From Rebecca billardiae RCC1528 (lineage: Eukaryota; Haptophyta), in contig OZ251242.1 in assembly GCA_965240325.2 (NCBI GenBank), positions 496,001 through 560,000 on the forward strand: 64,000 nt of DNA, in the 5' to 3' direction. Made by a program: the position numbers and the translations under genes. Shown one piece after another: positions 22,501 to 31,609 of this stretch. Position 1 is the stretch's first letter. Every line of letters begins with the position of its first letter. The notes beneath the pieces are model-generated. The model searched no databases and had not been told where the DNA came from. It saw only the letters and a list, made by a program, of their open reading frames with translations.

Positions 22501-22809
22501 GAGGTGAGCTACTTGCGGAGCATACTCGAGTCCATGCGGCAGCCGCCGCGGGACGCGACGGAGGTGCGAGAGGACAACAAGGGGGCTATCGACCTCGTGG
22601 AGAATCCTGTGCACCACAAGCGCTCGAAGCACATCGAGATCAAGCATCACTATGTGCGTGACGCGCAGGAGGGTGGCAAGGTAAAGGTGGTCAAGGTACA
22701 CACCTCACTCAACCACTCTGACATCATGACGAAGGCGACGGACGGTGCGACGTTCAAGCGGCACGTCGACGCCATCATGGTGGACCGACACCCGACGCGC
22801 GCGCGGTAA
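19501..22809 (+). CDS. pol: Copia Pol: integrase, reverse transcriptase, RNase H (ORF2)
   Basis: Probably translated as a Gag-Pol fusion; its frame is already open from 19099 inside ORF1. The integrase core has the acidic triad in HVDIF, HTDGGS and NGVAERA, with 36 residues between the second Asp and the Glu. Reverse transcriptase shows RVLPSQWVFDVK, RFKARSVLLGN, FQEVFAPTIR, KGDVKDAYLNSEL and the catalytic box FVDD, where most copia elements have YVDD. RNase H shows ADSDWASN, STEAEYVALS and EDNKGAI. The C-terminal copia hallmark NHSDIMTKA is present. The N-terminal H-H-C-C zinc motif usual in copia integrases is not recognisable in the roughly 100 residues before HVDIF. No premature stops are seen. 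Confidence 0.93.
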   Translation, partial: RLSPEPAQVRATNTTTTVSDTTTTTEAARDADPAWLRTWSVRTGTNDQRLLERTRRVAEGMEGANARREPLDEQSAAGMTRRSFADAMPTAHYPGQVTHVDIFSMARIDLPVGADGARGGYPHGIIFIDGHSRRWQVYALRSLDDAEVGRAFRWYAQLLGTGAMHMSHWVLASGCTMARRHVHTDGGSTLLSTYVEGELAKLGFSSTVTSAPDSPSSNGVAERAIRTLKSRLRATVVARGVSRVDWHYAAWHACASRNRLASRGIIRDDGDIEWLTPDELFFGKRPTWKHHVAFGARCRVLMLGARRNALGQLKQRALPGRVYLWGGHGVQWRGTWRYVLGYVCRLDDGRLVHSRDVRIDETDLVEGGHSSLGAPDGGAYVGDGDDAAVSGGYRPVGGDADGEDEDGDGGETPADAGNDDATEFDVGYDDDADASTSGRGRSSVDAGQRGCSSAGAQPSTPTPQGGRGGAGASMTQPGRQDQIPPTESRRGAAADAGGPPRGADGDDGVIEDAPPPGLDMGHDPLRRDRTSRRRPQLLTAVVSAASVFQKINVKVPTNYREAMRSAEAPQWQGAMLEHLEGHKLLGTSEEVVVPEGTRVLPSQWVFDVKSNPEGEVTRFKARSVLLGNLQRPGIDFQEVFAPTIRPEQVRLLVAIAAQQAGARVDLGAASVVALGILSKGDVKDAYLNSELKPDERPLFSFPPGYVPSTQAPPGYKVVGRSLKAYPGLRQSGRAWHRTHRTQLLARGFSECPSAPCIYVKESAPGEFIIAGGFVDDLLFLNLTRDARAVEKLAADLKEHYEIKLSERLDKFLGAVFEVHDDGILMHLGPYVESVLQRFGLNASTPARTPEPAARAQLSDDDEALLQRAEIENYQAMVGCLMFAMVTARPDIAHAVNMLTRRMSCPRAVDLVSAKRVLRYLRGCPRLGILFKFATDSEHPDLLAFADSDWASNPVETKGRSTGGYIVFYNGAPVSWHSGLQGTVSLSSTEAEYVALSDCCREVSYLRSILESMRQPPRDATEVREDNKGAIDLVENPVHHKRSKHIEIKHHYVRDAQEGGKVKVVKVHTSLNHSDIMTKATDGATFKRHVDAIMVDRHPTRAR

Positions 22810-22836
22810 GCGGCGCAGCTCGCGGCTATGGCTGTC

Positions 22837-22845
22837 GAGGGGGGG
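22837..22845 (+). promoter_or_regulatory. Polypurine tract
   Basis: GAGGGGGGG directly precedes the first base of the 3' LTR, the expected place for the plus-strand priming site of an LTR retrotransposon. Confidence 0.85.
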
Positions 22846-23567
22846 TGTTGAGCTGACGCAGCCTGGGGCGCGCATCTCAGCAGATGGCGTCGCCGCTGGG
22901 ACGTCAGGGCCGGCGCCGCACCAGGCGGGCCGGCGGCATCAGCTACGCAGTGGCTGGCTCTGGCGGCGCGCGCGCGCGGCGCGCGCGGCGGCAGGAGCGC
23001 GAGCGCAGCAGCGCTGGCGCGGAGCGACGTGGACGCGGAGCGCGGACGCGGCAGCGCAGACGCGGAGCGACACGGACGCGGCGCGTGCGCGGGCGGTACG
23101 GCCCGGCGCAGCGCGGCACGGATGGCACGCCGGCGGCACAGACGGGCGCCATCGTGGAAGAGTCCAAGGAACAACGGACTCGATCACTTCATTCATGGAC
23201 GCCCGGATTCTCAGTTTTGAGAATCGAGAATCCGGGATCATGGGTCCGTGCGCAGCTTACCCAGGTCCGATGACATTACCGAGTACCTGGGGGAAAGATG
23301 AGCTTACGGCGGTGCGTCGGTAACGCCTGCGATTGGCGGACGCACGGAAGCGGGGCTCAGGAAGGTTACAAGATTCCCGAGCCGGGCCGCAAAACGCCGT
23401 GTCACCCTGCGCAACCGAAAGTTGGTTGCGGCAGGAGGATTAGCTTCGCTCGTCAGAGGAGCGAGGGTCGAGATTGCCTTCGTGGGCGTCACCGACGACG
23501 CGCCCGAGGACGTGCCGGTGAGCTCTTAGCAGGGCTCGAGACGCTCGGAGCTCGCGTTTACCCAATA
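22846..23567 (+). repeat. Copia 3' LTR
   Basis: 722 bp, the same start and end as the 5' LTR, with no difference found in the stretches compared by eye or by translation. The following bases ATATA equal those preceding the 5' LTR. Confidence 0.93.
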
Positions 23568-24308
<741 letters not shown>

Positions 24309-25312
24309 GTCTAGCCGTCCTCGTGAACGCCGACGCCAACTGCTGGCCGAAGGTGGGCACGCCGCCTGGCATGTCGATGCCGAGGCGGCTGCGTGTGTTC
24401 CTACTCAGTGGGATTTACGTGTCCTCATGCCTTGGCGAGCGGCAGCAGATGCGGTGGGCATGCCGCTCGCCGTCGACGAGACGCGGTGCGTGAGTGATCC
24501 CGTTTCATGGTGTGTTGGGGAGCACCGCGTGGAGGAGAATCCCATTGAGTGATGGGAAGGAAAGGGGTAAGGCACGTGTGAGTCGCGCACGCACGAGGGC
24601 CTGCCAGCGGGGGCTGGGCAGGTGGGGCAGTGCGATTGAGACGGAACCCGAAGAGGAGAGATAGCAGGCAGCCGGCCCCGCGGGCGCGGCGCTGCGGAAG
24701 CAGGAGAAGGCTAGACGGCCTTTGCGGATGCTGTGAATGGCCCGCGGGTGCGCACGGGGCCCGGCGCGTGGTGTGCCGCCAGCGGTCCTTGTGTAGGAGC
24801 CGGCTGGCGTTGGCACCGGGGCGATCCCGAGGCAGGGCGGGAGAGATGGAGCAGCGATCCGCGTGGGGGCGCACCCACGGAGGAGGAGGCATGTGGCGAA
24901 GAGGGAACAGTGCGATCGGGGGTGCGGAAGAGGCGAGGGTGCGCACGCACGCAGAGAGAGAAGAGGCGGTGGCCCGAAGTGCGAGGGGGCGCGATGCGGA
25001 GCGTTGCTTACCGCCGAAAGATGTTGGTCGGTGCACGCGACGCGCCACCCGCGTGCGAGCCGCCGCCGCCGGCGACGCAGGACGAGCTTGGCTGGAGCCA
25101 TCTCGCACGCCGCGCCTGGCGAAGCAGGCGGCAGAGGCCGGCGCCGGAAACCGATCTCCTGGGCGGCAGAACAACCCGGACAGACTGTTTGTCCGGGAGC
25201 AGCGCCCTTTGAGGCGATGGTCTGGTAGAGGGCGATGTGGCTGATGAGCGGCGCTGGCGCCCGGCGTTCTTGTCGTCCTCTTAGACAATCGCAGTTATTG
25301 TACCAATAACCC

Positions 25313-25314
<2 letters not shown>
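24309..25314 (+). mobile_element. Repeat unit U2 (end A', core 2, end B')
   Basis: It follows U1 directly. End A' (about 24309-24439) lacks a 5-bp insertion present in U1, and end B' (about 25014-25314) differs from B by about two bases near the hairpin. Core 2, about 570 bp, is unrelated to core 1. The right end abuts a (TA)n tract. No coding function is recognised. Confidence 0.6.

Positions 25315-25408
<94 letters not shown>
25315..25408. repeat. (TA)n tract after unit U2
   Basis: About 93 bp of TA dinucleotides immediately after the CCCA end of U2. Confidence 0.95.
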
Positions 25409-25409
<1 letters not shown>

Positions 25410-25755
25410 GTCGTCGATCATTTATATATATCATCGATCATCATCGTCCGCGGAGGAGGACGCGGCGGCCCGGTGTCTCGGATGCCGCGCCGCTGCGACG
25501 GTGAATCGTATGTGCGACGCCAACAAGCAGAGCGCTGTCGTCGCGGGGGCGGCGCTCGGGTCCATCGCTGCGCCGTGCGCTCGGTCACGTGCCCGGCCAC
25601 GAGTGCTGGGCGTCCCGGTCCATCGTCCGCTTGGCGTGCTCGATAGTCCTGTGCCCGAGCGCCAGCCCGCAGATGATCATAGCAAAGCACGTCCACCAGC
25701 ATCTTGGGGACCCATCTTGTATTCGGGCAATCTGAGTGTCAGTGAGCTGTGACAC
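25409..25755. other. Spacer between TA tract and LRR gene 3' end
   Basis: About 350 bp with short ATCGATCAT-type palindromes near its left edge. No gene is seen. It must include the 3' UTR of the LRR gene; no AATAAA was found on the minus strand. Confidence 0.4.
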
Positions 25756-28700
25756 TCACAGCAGGGGATTGCCCTTATTCTTGTCCACCATCACACGCTG
25801 ACGCACGCGCGGAAGCATGAAGATTGCAGCAGCGATTGTGCTCACAATGCAGCAGCATGCACCAGCAGCCAGGGCAACTATCTGCATGAGCAGGAGTTGA
25901 TGATGGCCACCAGAATCCGGCAGCCGTTGGGGCAGCGGTGAGGGCGGCTCACTCAGCTGTGACGGCGGCGGTGCTTCAGGAAGATACAGTGGAAGCACGT
26001 TTTGGAAGCCATGAACACCGCCCCATATCTTGGTATCGGCCACGTTCATTTCGTGCAGCACATACATCGAGCCGACCTCGGTCGGGATGGTGCCGCTTAC
26101 ACTGTTGAAATTCAGCTCCCTGTGCGTCGCGCGGCAAGCAGCACACACGCGTGAGCATTCCCCCTCAGCAGTGACGCCGGATCGAGGAGGCGCGCCACCA
26201 CCGGTGAGACTGGCGTGCACAAGGGGAACTGGGGATGGCGCTCATGGCATGGTGCCAGCAGCTAGAGGCGGCTGGCGGGCGCACGCGCGCGTACATTTTG
26301 ATGAGGCTGCCCATCGAGCCGACCTCGGTCGGGATGGTGCCGCCTAGGTCGTTATTGCGCAAGTTCCTGTGCATCGTGCAGGCATCCGCGCACGCGCGCG
26401 AGCACAGCGCCCTCAGCAGTGACGTCGGATCGAGGAGGCGCGCCGCCGCTGGCATGCACACGGGGGGCATGGTGCCCGCAGCGATGGGCGGCTGGCGGGC
26501 GCACGCGCGCATACATCTCTGTGAGGCTGCCCATCGAGCCAACCTCTGTCGGGATGGTGCTGCCTAGACGATTGCCGGGCAAGTACCTGTCGTACATCGG
26601 GCATGCAGCCGCGCACGCGCACGAGCATCGCGCGCCCAGCAGTGACGTCGGATCGAGGAGGCGCGCCGCCGCTGGCGTGCAAAGGGGGAGGGGGGGGGGG
26701 GGCATGGCATGGTGCCCGCAGCGATGGGCGGCTGGCGGGCGCGCACGCGCGCGTACATCTCGATAAGGCTGCCCATCGAGCCGACCTCGGTCGGGATGGT
26801 GCCGCGTACACTAGTGGCCCACTCAAGGTTCCTGTGCGTCGCGCGGGCAGCAGCGCACGCACGCGAGCATGGCGCCCTCAGCGCATGGCATGGTGCCCGC
26901 AGCGATGGGCGACTGGCGGGCGCACGCGCGCATACATCTCTGTGAGGCTGCCCATCGAGCCGACCTCGGTCGGGATGGTGCCGCTTACGCTGTTGTAACC
27001 CAGGGACCTGTCGTCGCACAGGCAGCAGTGCACACACGCGAGCATGGCGCCCTCAGCAGTGACGTCTGATCGAGGCGCGCCGCCGCTGGCGCGCAAATGA
27101 GGGCGGCGTGCATGGCATGATGCCCGCAGCGAGAGGTGGCTGGCAAGCACGCGCGAGCGTACATCTGGACGAGGCTGCCCATCGAGCCGACCTCGGTCGG
27201 GATGGTGCCGCGTACACTGTTGTCACTCAGGTCCCTGTTCGTCGCGCGGGCAGCAGCGCACGCACACGAGCATGGCGCCCTCAGCAGTGACGTCGGGGCG
27301 CGCCGCCGCTGGCGCGCACATGAGGGCGGCGCGCATGGCATGATGCCAGCAGCGAGAGGCGGCTGGCGACCACGCGCGCGCTTACATCTGGACGAGGCTG
27401 CCCATCGAGCCGACCTCGGTCGGGATGGTGCTGGTTAAACTGTTATAATCAAGGCTCCTGTACGTCGCGCGGGCAGCAGTGCACGCACGCGAGCATGGCG
27501 CCCTCAGCAGTGACGTCGGGGCGCGCCGCCGCTGGCGCGCACATGAGGGCGGCGCGCATGGCATGATGCCAGCAGCGAGAGGCGGCTGGCAACCACGCAC
27601 GCATACATCTGGACGAGGCTGCCCATCGAGCCGACCTCGGTCGGGATGGTGCCGCCAAAACTCTCGCCCCAAGCGCCCGAGAGACTTCTGTGCGTCGCGC
27701 GGGCAGCAGTGCACGCGCACGAGCACCGCGCCCTCAGCAGTGACTTCGGGTCGAGGCGCGCCGCAGCCGGCGCGCACACGCGGGCGGCGCGCATCGCATG
27801 GTGCCCGCAGCGAGAGGCAACCGTTAGGCATGCACGTGCTTACATGTAAGTGAGGCTGCCCATCGAGCCGACCTCTGTCGGGATGGTGCCGCTTTTGTTG
27901 GATGTCAGCTTCCTGTGCGCGGCGCGGGCAGCAGCGCACGCGCGCGAGCACCGCGCCCTCAGCAGCGACTTCGGGTCGAGGCGCGTCGCTGCCGGCGCGC
28001 ACACGCGGGCGGCGCGCATCCCATGGTGCCCGCTCGAGAGGCGGCCGGCAGGCATGCACGTGCTTACATGTAGGTGAGGCTGCCCATCGAGCCGATCTCG
28101 GTCGGGATGGTGCCGCTTACACTGCCCGCGTGCAGGTCCCTGTGCGTCGCGCGGGCAGCAGCGCACACGAGTGAGCACTGCGCCCTCAGCAGTGACGTCC
28201 GATCGAGGAGGCGTGCCGCCGCCGGCGTGCAAAAGGGGGCGGCGCGCATGGCATGGTGCCCGCAGCGAGAGGCGGCCGGCAGGCATGCACGTGCTTACAT
28301 GTAGGCGAGGCTGCCCATCGAGCCGATCTCGGTCGGGATGGTGCCGCTGAAAGCGCCGTAATCCAGCTTCCTGTGCGTCGCGCGGGCAGCAGCACACGCG
28401 TGCAAGACGCGCCCTCAGCAGTGACGTCGGATCGAGGAGGCGCGCCGCCGCCGGCGCGCACAAGGGGGCGGCGCGCATGGCATGGTGCCCGCAGCGAGAG
28501 GCGGTCGGCGGATGCATGCGCGGGCGCACATTGAGGTGAGGCTGCCCACCGAGCTGAACTCGGTCGGGATGGTGCCGCCCATTTGCCCGCCTTGCCCATA
28601 ATACAGGTTCCTGTGCGTCGCGCGGGCAGCAGCGCACGCGCGCGAGCACCGCGCCCTCAGCAGTGACGTCGGATTGAGGCGCGCCGCCGCTGGAGCGCAC

Positions 28701-29169
28701 GTGGGGAGGAGGGGGGCGCACACACGACATGGTGCCCGCCACGATGAAAGCAGCGCGCACGCGGGGGGCTTTCAGCAATGGCAGACGATCGCGCGTACAA
28801 TTGAGTGCATGTTGCCGTGTTGGAGATACATTCTGCGAAAATCGAATTGCTTCCGTCCGTATGGGCGGCGGCGAGGCGCGCCATCGTGAGCATAGTGGCA
28901 GCCGTCAGCGCTGGTGCACAGCCGGTGCCTGCCGCGCTGGCGCAACGAATCGGCCGCGGCGCTCGGGTGCAGCAGCCCGTGGCGGGCGAGGCGGCCACAA
29001 CTAGGAGACCGAGCGCGACGGCAGCAGATACAAGGATGCCGCCGCCCGCCGCCGTCGTGTTGATCTGCTGGGGTGCGCTGCTCGCCGTGGCGATGAGGAG
29101 CGTGCCGATGGTGAAGGCTGCCACCGCCCACGGAGAGCGTGTCGCCTGGCGCGAGTCATCGAGCTTCAT
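25756..29169 (-). CDS. LRR transmembrane protein with one exon per LRR
   Basis: A 13-exon minus-strand model gives 1545 nt (514 aa) in unbroken frame. Exon 1 is 28799-29169. LRR exons are 28530-28610, 28299-28370, 28068-28139, 27844-27912, 27607-27687, 27386-27457, 27163-27234, 26936-27007, 26757-26831, 26515-26586 and 26295-26366. The last exon is 25756-26119. All internal exons are phase 2 and 69-81 nt, mostly 72, so each adds one 23-27-residue plant-type LRR with core GTIPTEVGSMGSL. The N-terminus has a signal-like hydrophobic stretch (about residues 13-32) and a second one near 44-60. The C-terminus has a Pro-rich stalk, a membrane segment beginning LLLMQIVALAAG, and a short basic tail. 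The likely role is cell-surface or endomembrane recognition or adhesion; the ligand is unknown and no kinase domain is present. Confidence 0.82.
26120..28610 (-). repeat. Tandem array of 11 exon+intron LRR modules
   Basis: Modules of about 180-240 bp each carry one LRR exon plus an intron of 104-175 bp. Intron sequence is conserved between modules as well, for example the recurring plus-strand block ATGGTGCCCGCAGCGAGAG and the block CTCAGCAGTGACGTCGG. Duplication therefore copied whole exon-intron units. Confidence 0.88.
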
Positions 29170-29584
29170 GGCGGGTGGTCCCCGAACCTCCAGGGGTCGT
29201 CGCTCGCACTTTCCGTGGCTCCGAGGAGGTGGTCTGGGACGCACTCAAATCATTCATGCATCATCAATCGACAATCAGGCGAAGGTTTGTATGTATGAAA
29301 GTAAACGATACATAGGAAAAAGTATTATATTGGTCACTATTGGACGCCTCGCGCGCGAACAATGTCGTATTTGCCAATACATACTGTGTGTGCACGTTAA
29401 ATCATAGTAAGCTGTTCGCGGTGAAGTTATCAGCGGCTGATGAGGCAGAATAATAATATCGTATTTTTAAATTGCGCGCCAGGCTGTCGGCAGGAAGGAT
29501 GGCTGTGATGCGATGCCGCCGCCAGCAGCGCGCATCGGCGCCGTCCCGCTGCTAGCTCGAGGGTGACGAGAGCTCTCGCGCGCG
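29170..29584. promoter_or_regulatory. Divergent intergenic region between LRR and LIM-transporter genes
   Basis: The two genes point away from each other across 415 bp. The middle (about 29250-29480) is AT-rich relative to both flanks, consistent with a shared or back-to-back promoter region. No specific motif is assigned. Confidence 0.45.
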
Positions 29585-31306
29585 ATGTACGCGAGCCGCA
29601 TCGCCGCGCTCGAGCAGCAGCGCATGCACGAGGGCCCCGCCGGCCTGCGCGGGCTCAACGACGAGCCATGCGCGCTCTGCGCCGCGCCCGTCTTCCAGCG
29701 CGAGCGCGTGCGCGTGCCGGTGCGCGGGCTCGACGTCGACCTGCTCATTCACCGCGCGTGCTTCAAGTGCGCGGCGTGCCGCCGCCCGCTCTCCCTCGCA
29801 AAGTACGCCTGCACGCCCGCGTCGGAGGGCGCGCCGCACGTCATGTACTGCCTCGACCACGACCCCGACCGCGCGCCGGCGGCTCGGCCGGATGCGCCCG
29901 ACGACGTCGCGGAGACGGCCGGCGGGAGTGGCGCGGAGCGGGACGTGGAGGGCGGCGCGCAGCGCGTGGGCACGGCGCGCGCGCGCCAGCCAGCGCGGCG
30001 GTGCCCTCGGCTGGCCGACGCGTGGCGCTGTGCCGCGCTCGCCGCGCTGTGCGCCGCGCACACGCTGCTCGTGCGCACGGCCGCAGGAGCCGACGGTGGC
30101 GGCCCCGACGCCGCCGACACGCACGGCGGCCCTGACGGCGTCGGCGCGCACGCCGGCGGCTACCCGTTCCACCCGGCGAGCATGTGCCTCGCGATTGAGG
30201 CGCTCAAGCTCGGCGGCTCCCTCTGCGCGCTGGCGCTGCCTGCGAAGGGCGGCGCGCGCCGGCCCGCGCCGCGCGCCGCCGCGCCGCGCACGCGCGCGGC
30301 GGCGTGCGCGGCGCTCGGCGCGTGCGCGGTGGCGGGCGCCGCGCAGTGCGTGTGCGCCCTGCTCCGCTTCGCGTGCCTCGCGCGCGTCTCGGCGCCGACG
30401 TTCCGCACGCTCCTCAACGCGGACCTTCTCTTTACGACGCTGCTCGCGCGCGGCTGCGGCCGCGAGCAGCTGCGTGCGCTCTCTGCCCGCGAGCGGGGCG
30501 TGGCTGTGCTCACGGTGGTCGGCTGCGCCCTCGCGCAGCTTGACGCGCGGCAGCGGGCGCTGCCGCCCGCCTGGCTCGGTCTGCTCGTGCTCCAGGCAGC
30601 GCTGGGCAGCCTCGGCCGCGCGGCCTCGCACGCCGTGCTCCGGGCGAGCGGGCAGCGAGCACAACCGCTCGGCGCGTGGCAGCAGCGCGCGGCGCAGAGC
30701 GGCTTCGCCACGCTCGCGCTCGCGGCGTTCATCGCCGCGCGCGCGCCGGAGCTCCTCGCGAGCAGCGGCGCGTTCCTCGCCGGGCACGGCACGCGCGCGG
30801 CGCTGGCCGTGCTCGTGAGCGGCGCGCTCGCCGGCCTCGCCGCCGCGGACCCGCCGCGCACACTGCCGCCGCCCGCCGCGGAGCTCTCGATCGGCGCGGA
30901 GACGGCGCTGACAGCGCTCGCGGCGTGCGCGCTGCTCGGCGCGCGCCCCTCCGCGGGGCTCAAGCTGGGCACGGCGATGGTGGTCGGCGCTCGGGTGCTC
31001 CACGCCATGGGCGCCGCCGGCCCGTCCTCGCGCGAGACCTCCCGGCGCGTGGCGCGCGGCCGTGCGCACGGGGTGCACGTGCCGGGCGCCGCTGACGGCT
31101 CGGATGACGACGAGTCATGCGACGAGGAGTCGCCCCTCGCGCCCTCGGCCCGCGACGACGACCACGCGGCCTTCCGCGCGGGCCCCACGACGACGCCGAT
31201 GGATGCCGTGGTGATCGCCTCGCCTGGCTGCCCTGTGGCGGGCGACGACCACGCCGGCAGGCGCGGCCGAACGAAACGTCGCTCGGGCACCTGCAGGTAC
31301 CAGTAG
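29585..31306 (+). CDS. LIM zinc finger fused to a nucleotide-sugar-transporter-like membrane domain
   Basis: A single 573-aa intronless frame from the ATG at 29585. Residues about 29-91 form one LIM domain with the eight metal ligands in order: CALC, H-RA-C followed by a further C-AA-C pair, then C-LD-H. From about residue 190 the sequence turns hydrophobic and resembles SLC35/NST transporters: a YPFHPASMCLAIEALKLGG start, a SAPTFRTLLNADLLFTTLL segment (the family's TFQVL..LKILTTALF region), VVGCALAQLDA, and LLVLQAALGSLGRA before WQQRAAQSG. Such carriers exchange UDP-, GDP- or CMP-sugars across Golgi or ER membranes. An acidic Ser/Asp-rich tail ends the protein. Substrate and transport activity are unproven; the family call is by motif recall. 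Confidence 0.72.
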   Translation: MYASRIAALEQQRMHEGPAGLRGLNDEPCALCAAPVFQRERVRVPVRGLDVDLLIHRACFKCAACRRPLSLAKYACTPASEGAPHVMYCLDHDPDRAPAARPDAPDDVAETAGGSGAERDVEGGAQRVGTARARQPARRCPRLADAWRCAALAALCAAHTLLVRTAAGADGGGPDAADTHGGPDGVGAHAGGYPFHPASMCLAIEALKLGGSLCALALPAKGGARRPAPRAAAPRTRAAACAALGACAVAGAAQCVCALLRFACLARVSAPTFRTLLNADLLFTTLLARGCGREQLRALSARERGVAVLTVVGCALAQLDARQRALPPAWLGLLVLQAALGSLGRAASHAVLRASGQRAQPLGAWQQRAAQSGFATLALAAFIAARAPELLASSGAFLAGHGTRAALAVLVSGALAGLAAADPPRTLPPPAAELSIGAETALTALAACALLGARPSAGLKLGTAMVVGARVLHAMGAAGPSSRETSRRVARGRAHGVHVPGAADGSDDDESCDEESPLAPSARDDDHAAFRAGPTTTPMDAVVIASPGCPVAGDDHAGRRGRTKRRSGTCRYQ

Positions 31307-31609
31307 GGCTATAGCTGCTGTGCGCGCCGCGGACCGACGGCAGGCCGCGAGCCCGACGTAACTACTACTCGATCACGCGCACTATAATAACTACTCGCCG
31401 ACGTAGTGCCAGCCTGCGCCTGATGATGCGCTGATTACGTTAGCGCAACGACTGAGACTGGATACATATATATCGATATGACGACATATATCTGTGCGCG
31501 GTCGTGCGGCGGAAGCAGCAGCGCAGTCTCATCGTCTGTCGGGCTACCCCATCGGCATCACCATTAGCGCATGCAATAAGCCCGATCAGCAAGACTGCTA
31601 GGATCACTG
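31307..31609. other. Convergent intergenic spacer
   Basis: About 300 bp between the 3' ends of two convergent genes, AT-richer than the genes and containing a short ATATATATCGATAT-like stretch. No gene is seen. Confidence 0.4.

Larger units (their letters stand above)
16168..23567 (+). mobile_element. Full-length Ty1/copia LTR retrotransposon
   Basis: A 7.4-kb element with 722-bp direct LTRs (16168-16889 and 22846-23567), each TGTTGAG...CCCAATA. The order gag, protease, integrase, reverse transcriptase, RNase H is diagnostic of Ty1/copia. Gag-pro and pol lie in two frames that overlap by about 400 bp, with a candidate -1 slip site at 19495. A polypurine tract abuts the 3' LTR. All coding frames are intact and the LTRs look identical wherever compared, so insertion is recent and the element may be active. 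It sits inside a (TA)n microsatellite. No classical initiator-Met primer-binding site follows the 5' LTR. Confidence 0.95.

Noticed and set aside
26120-28610. Possible CRISPR-like array of regularly spaced repeats
   Set aside because: The repeats encode LRRs with splice sites and keep a reading frame; the genome is eukaryotic.
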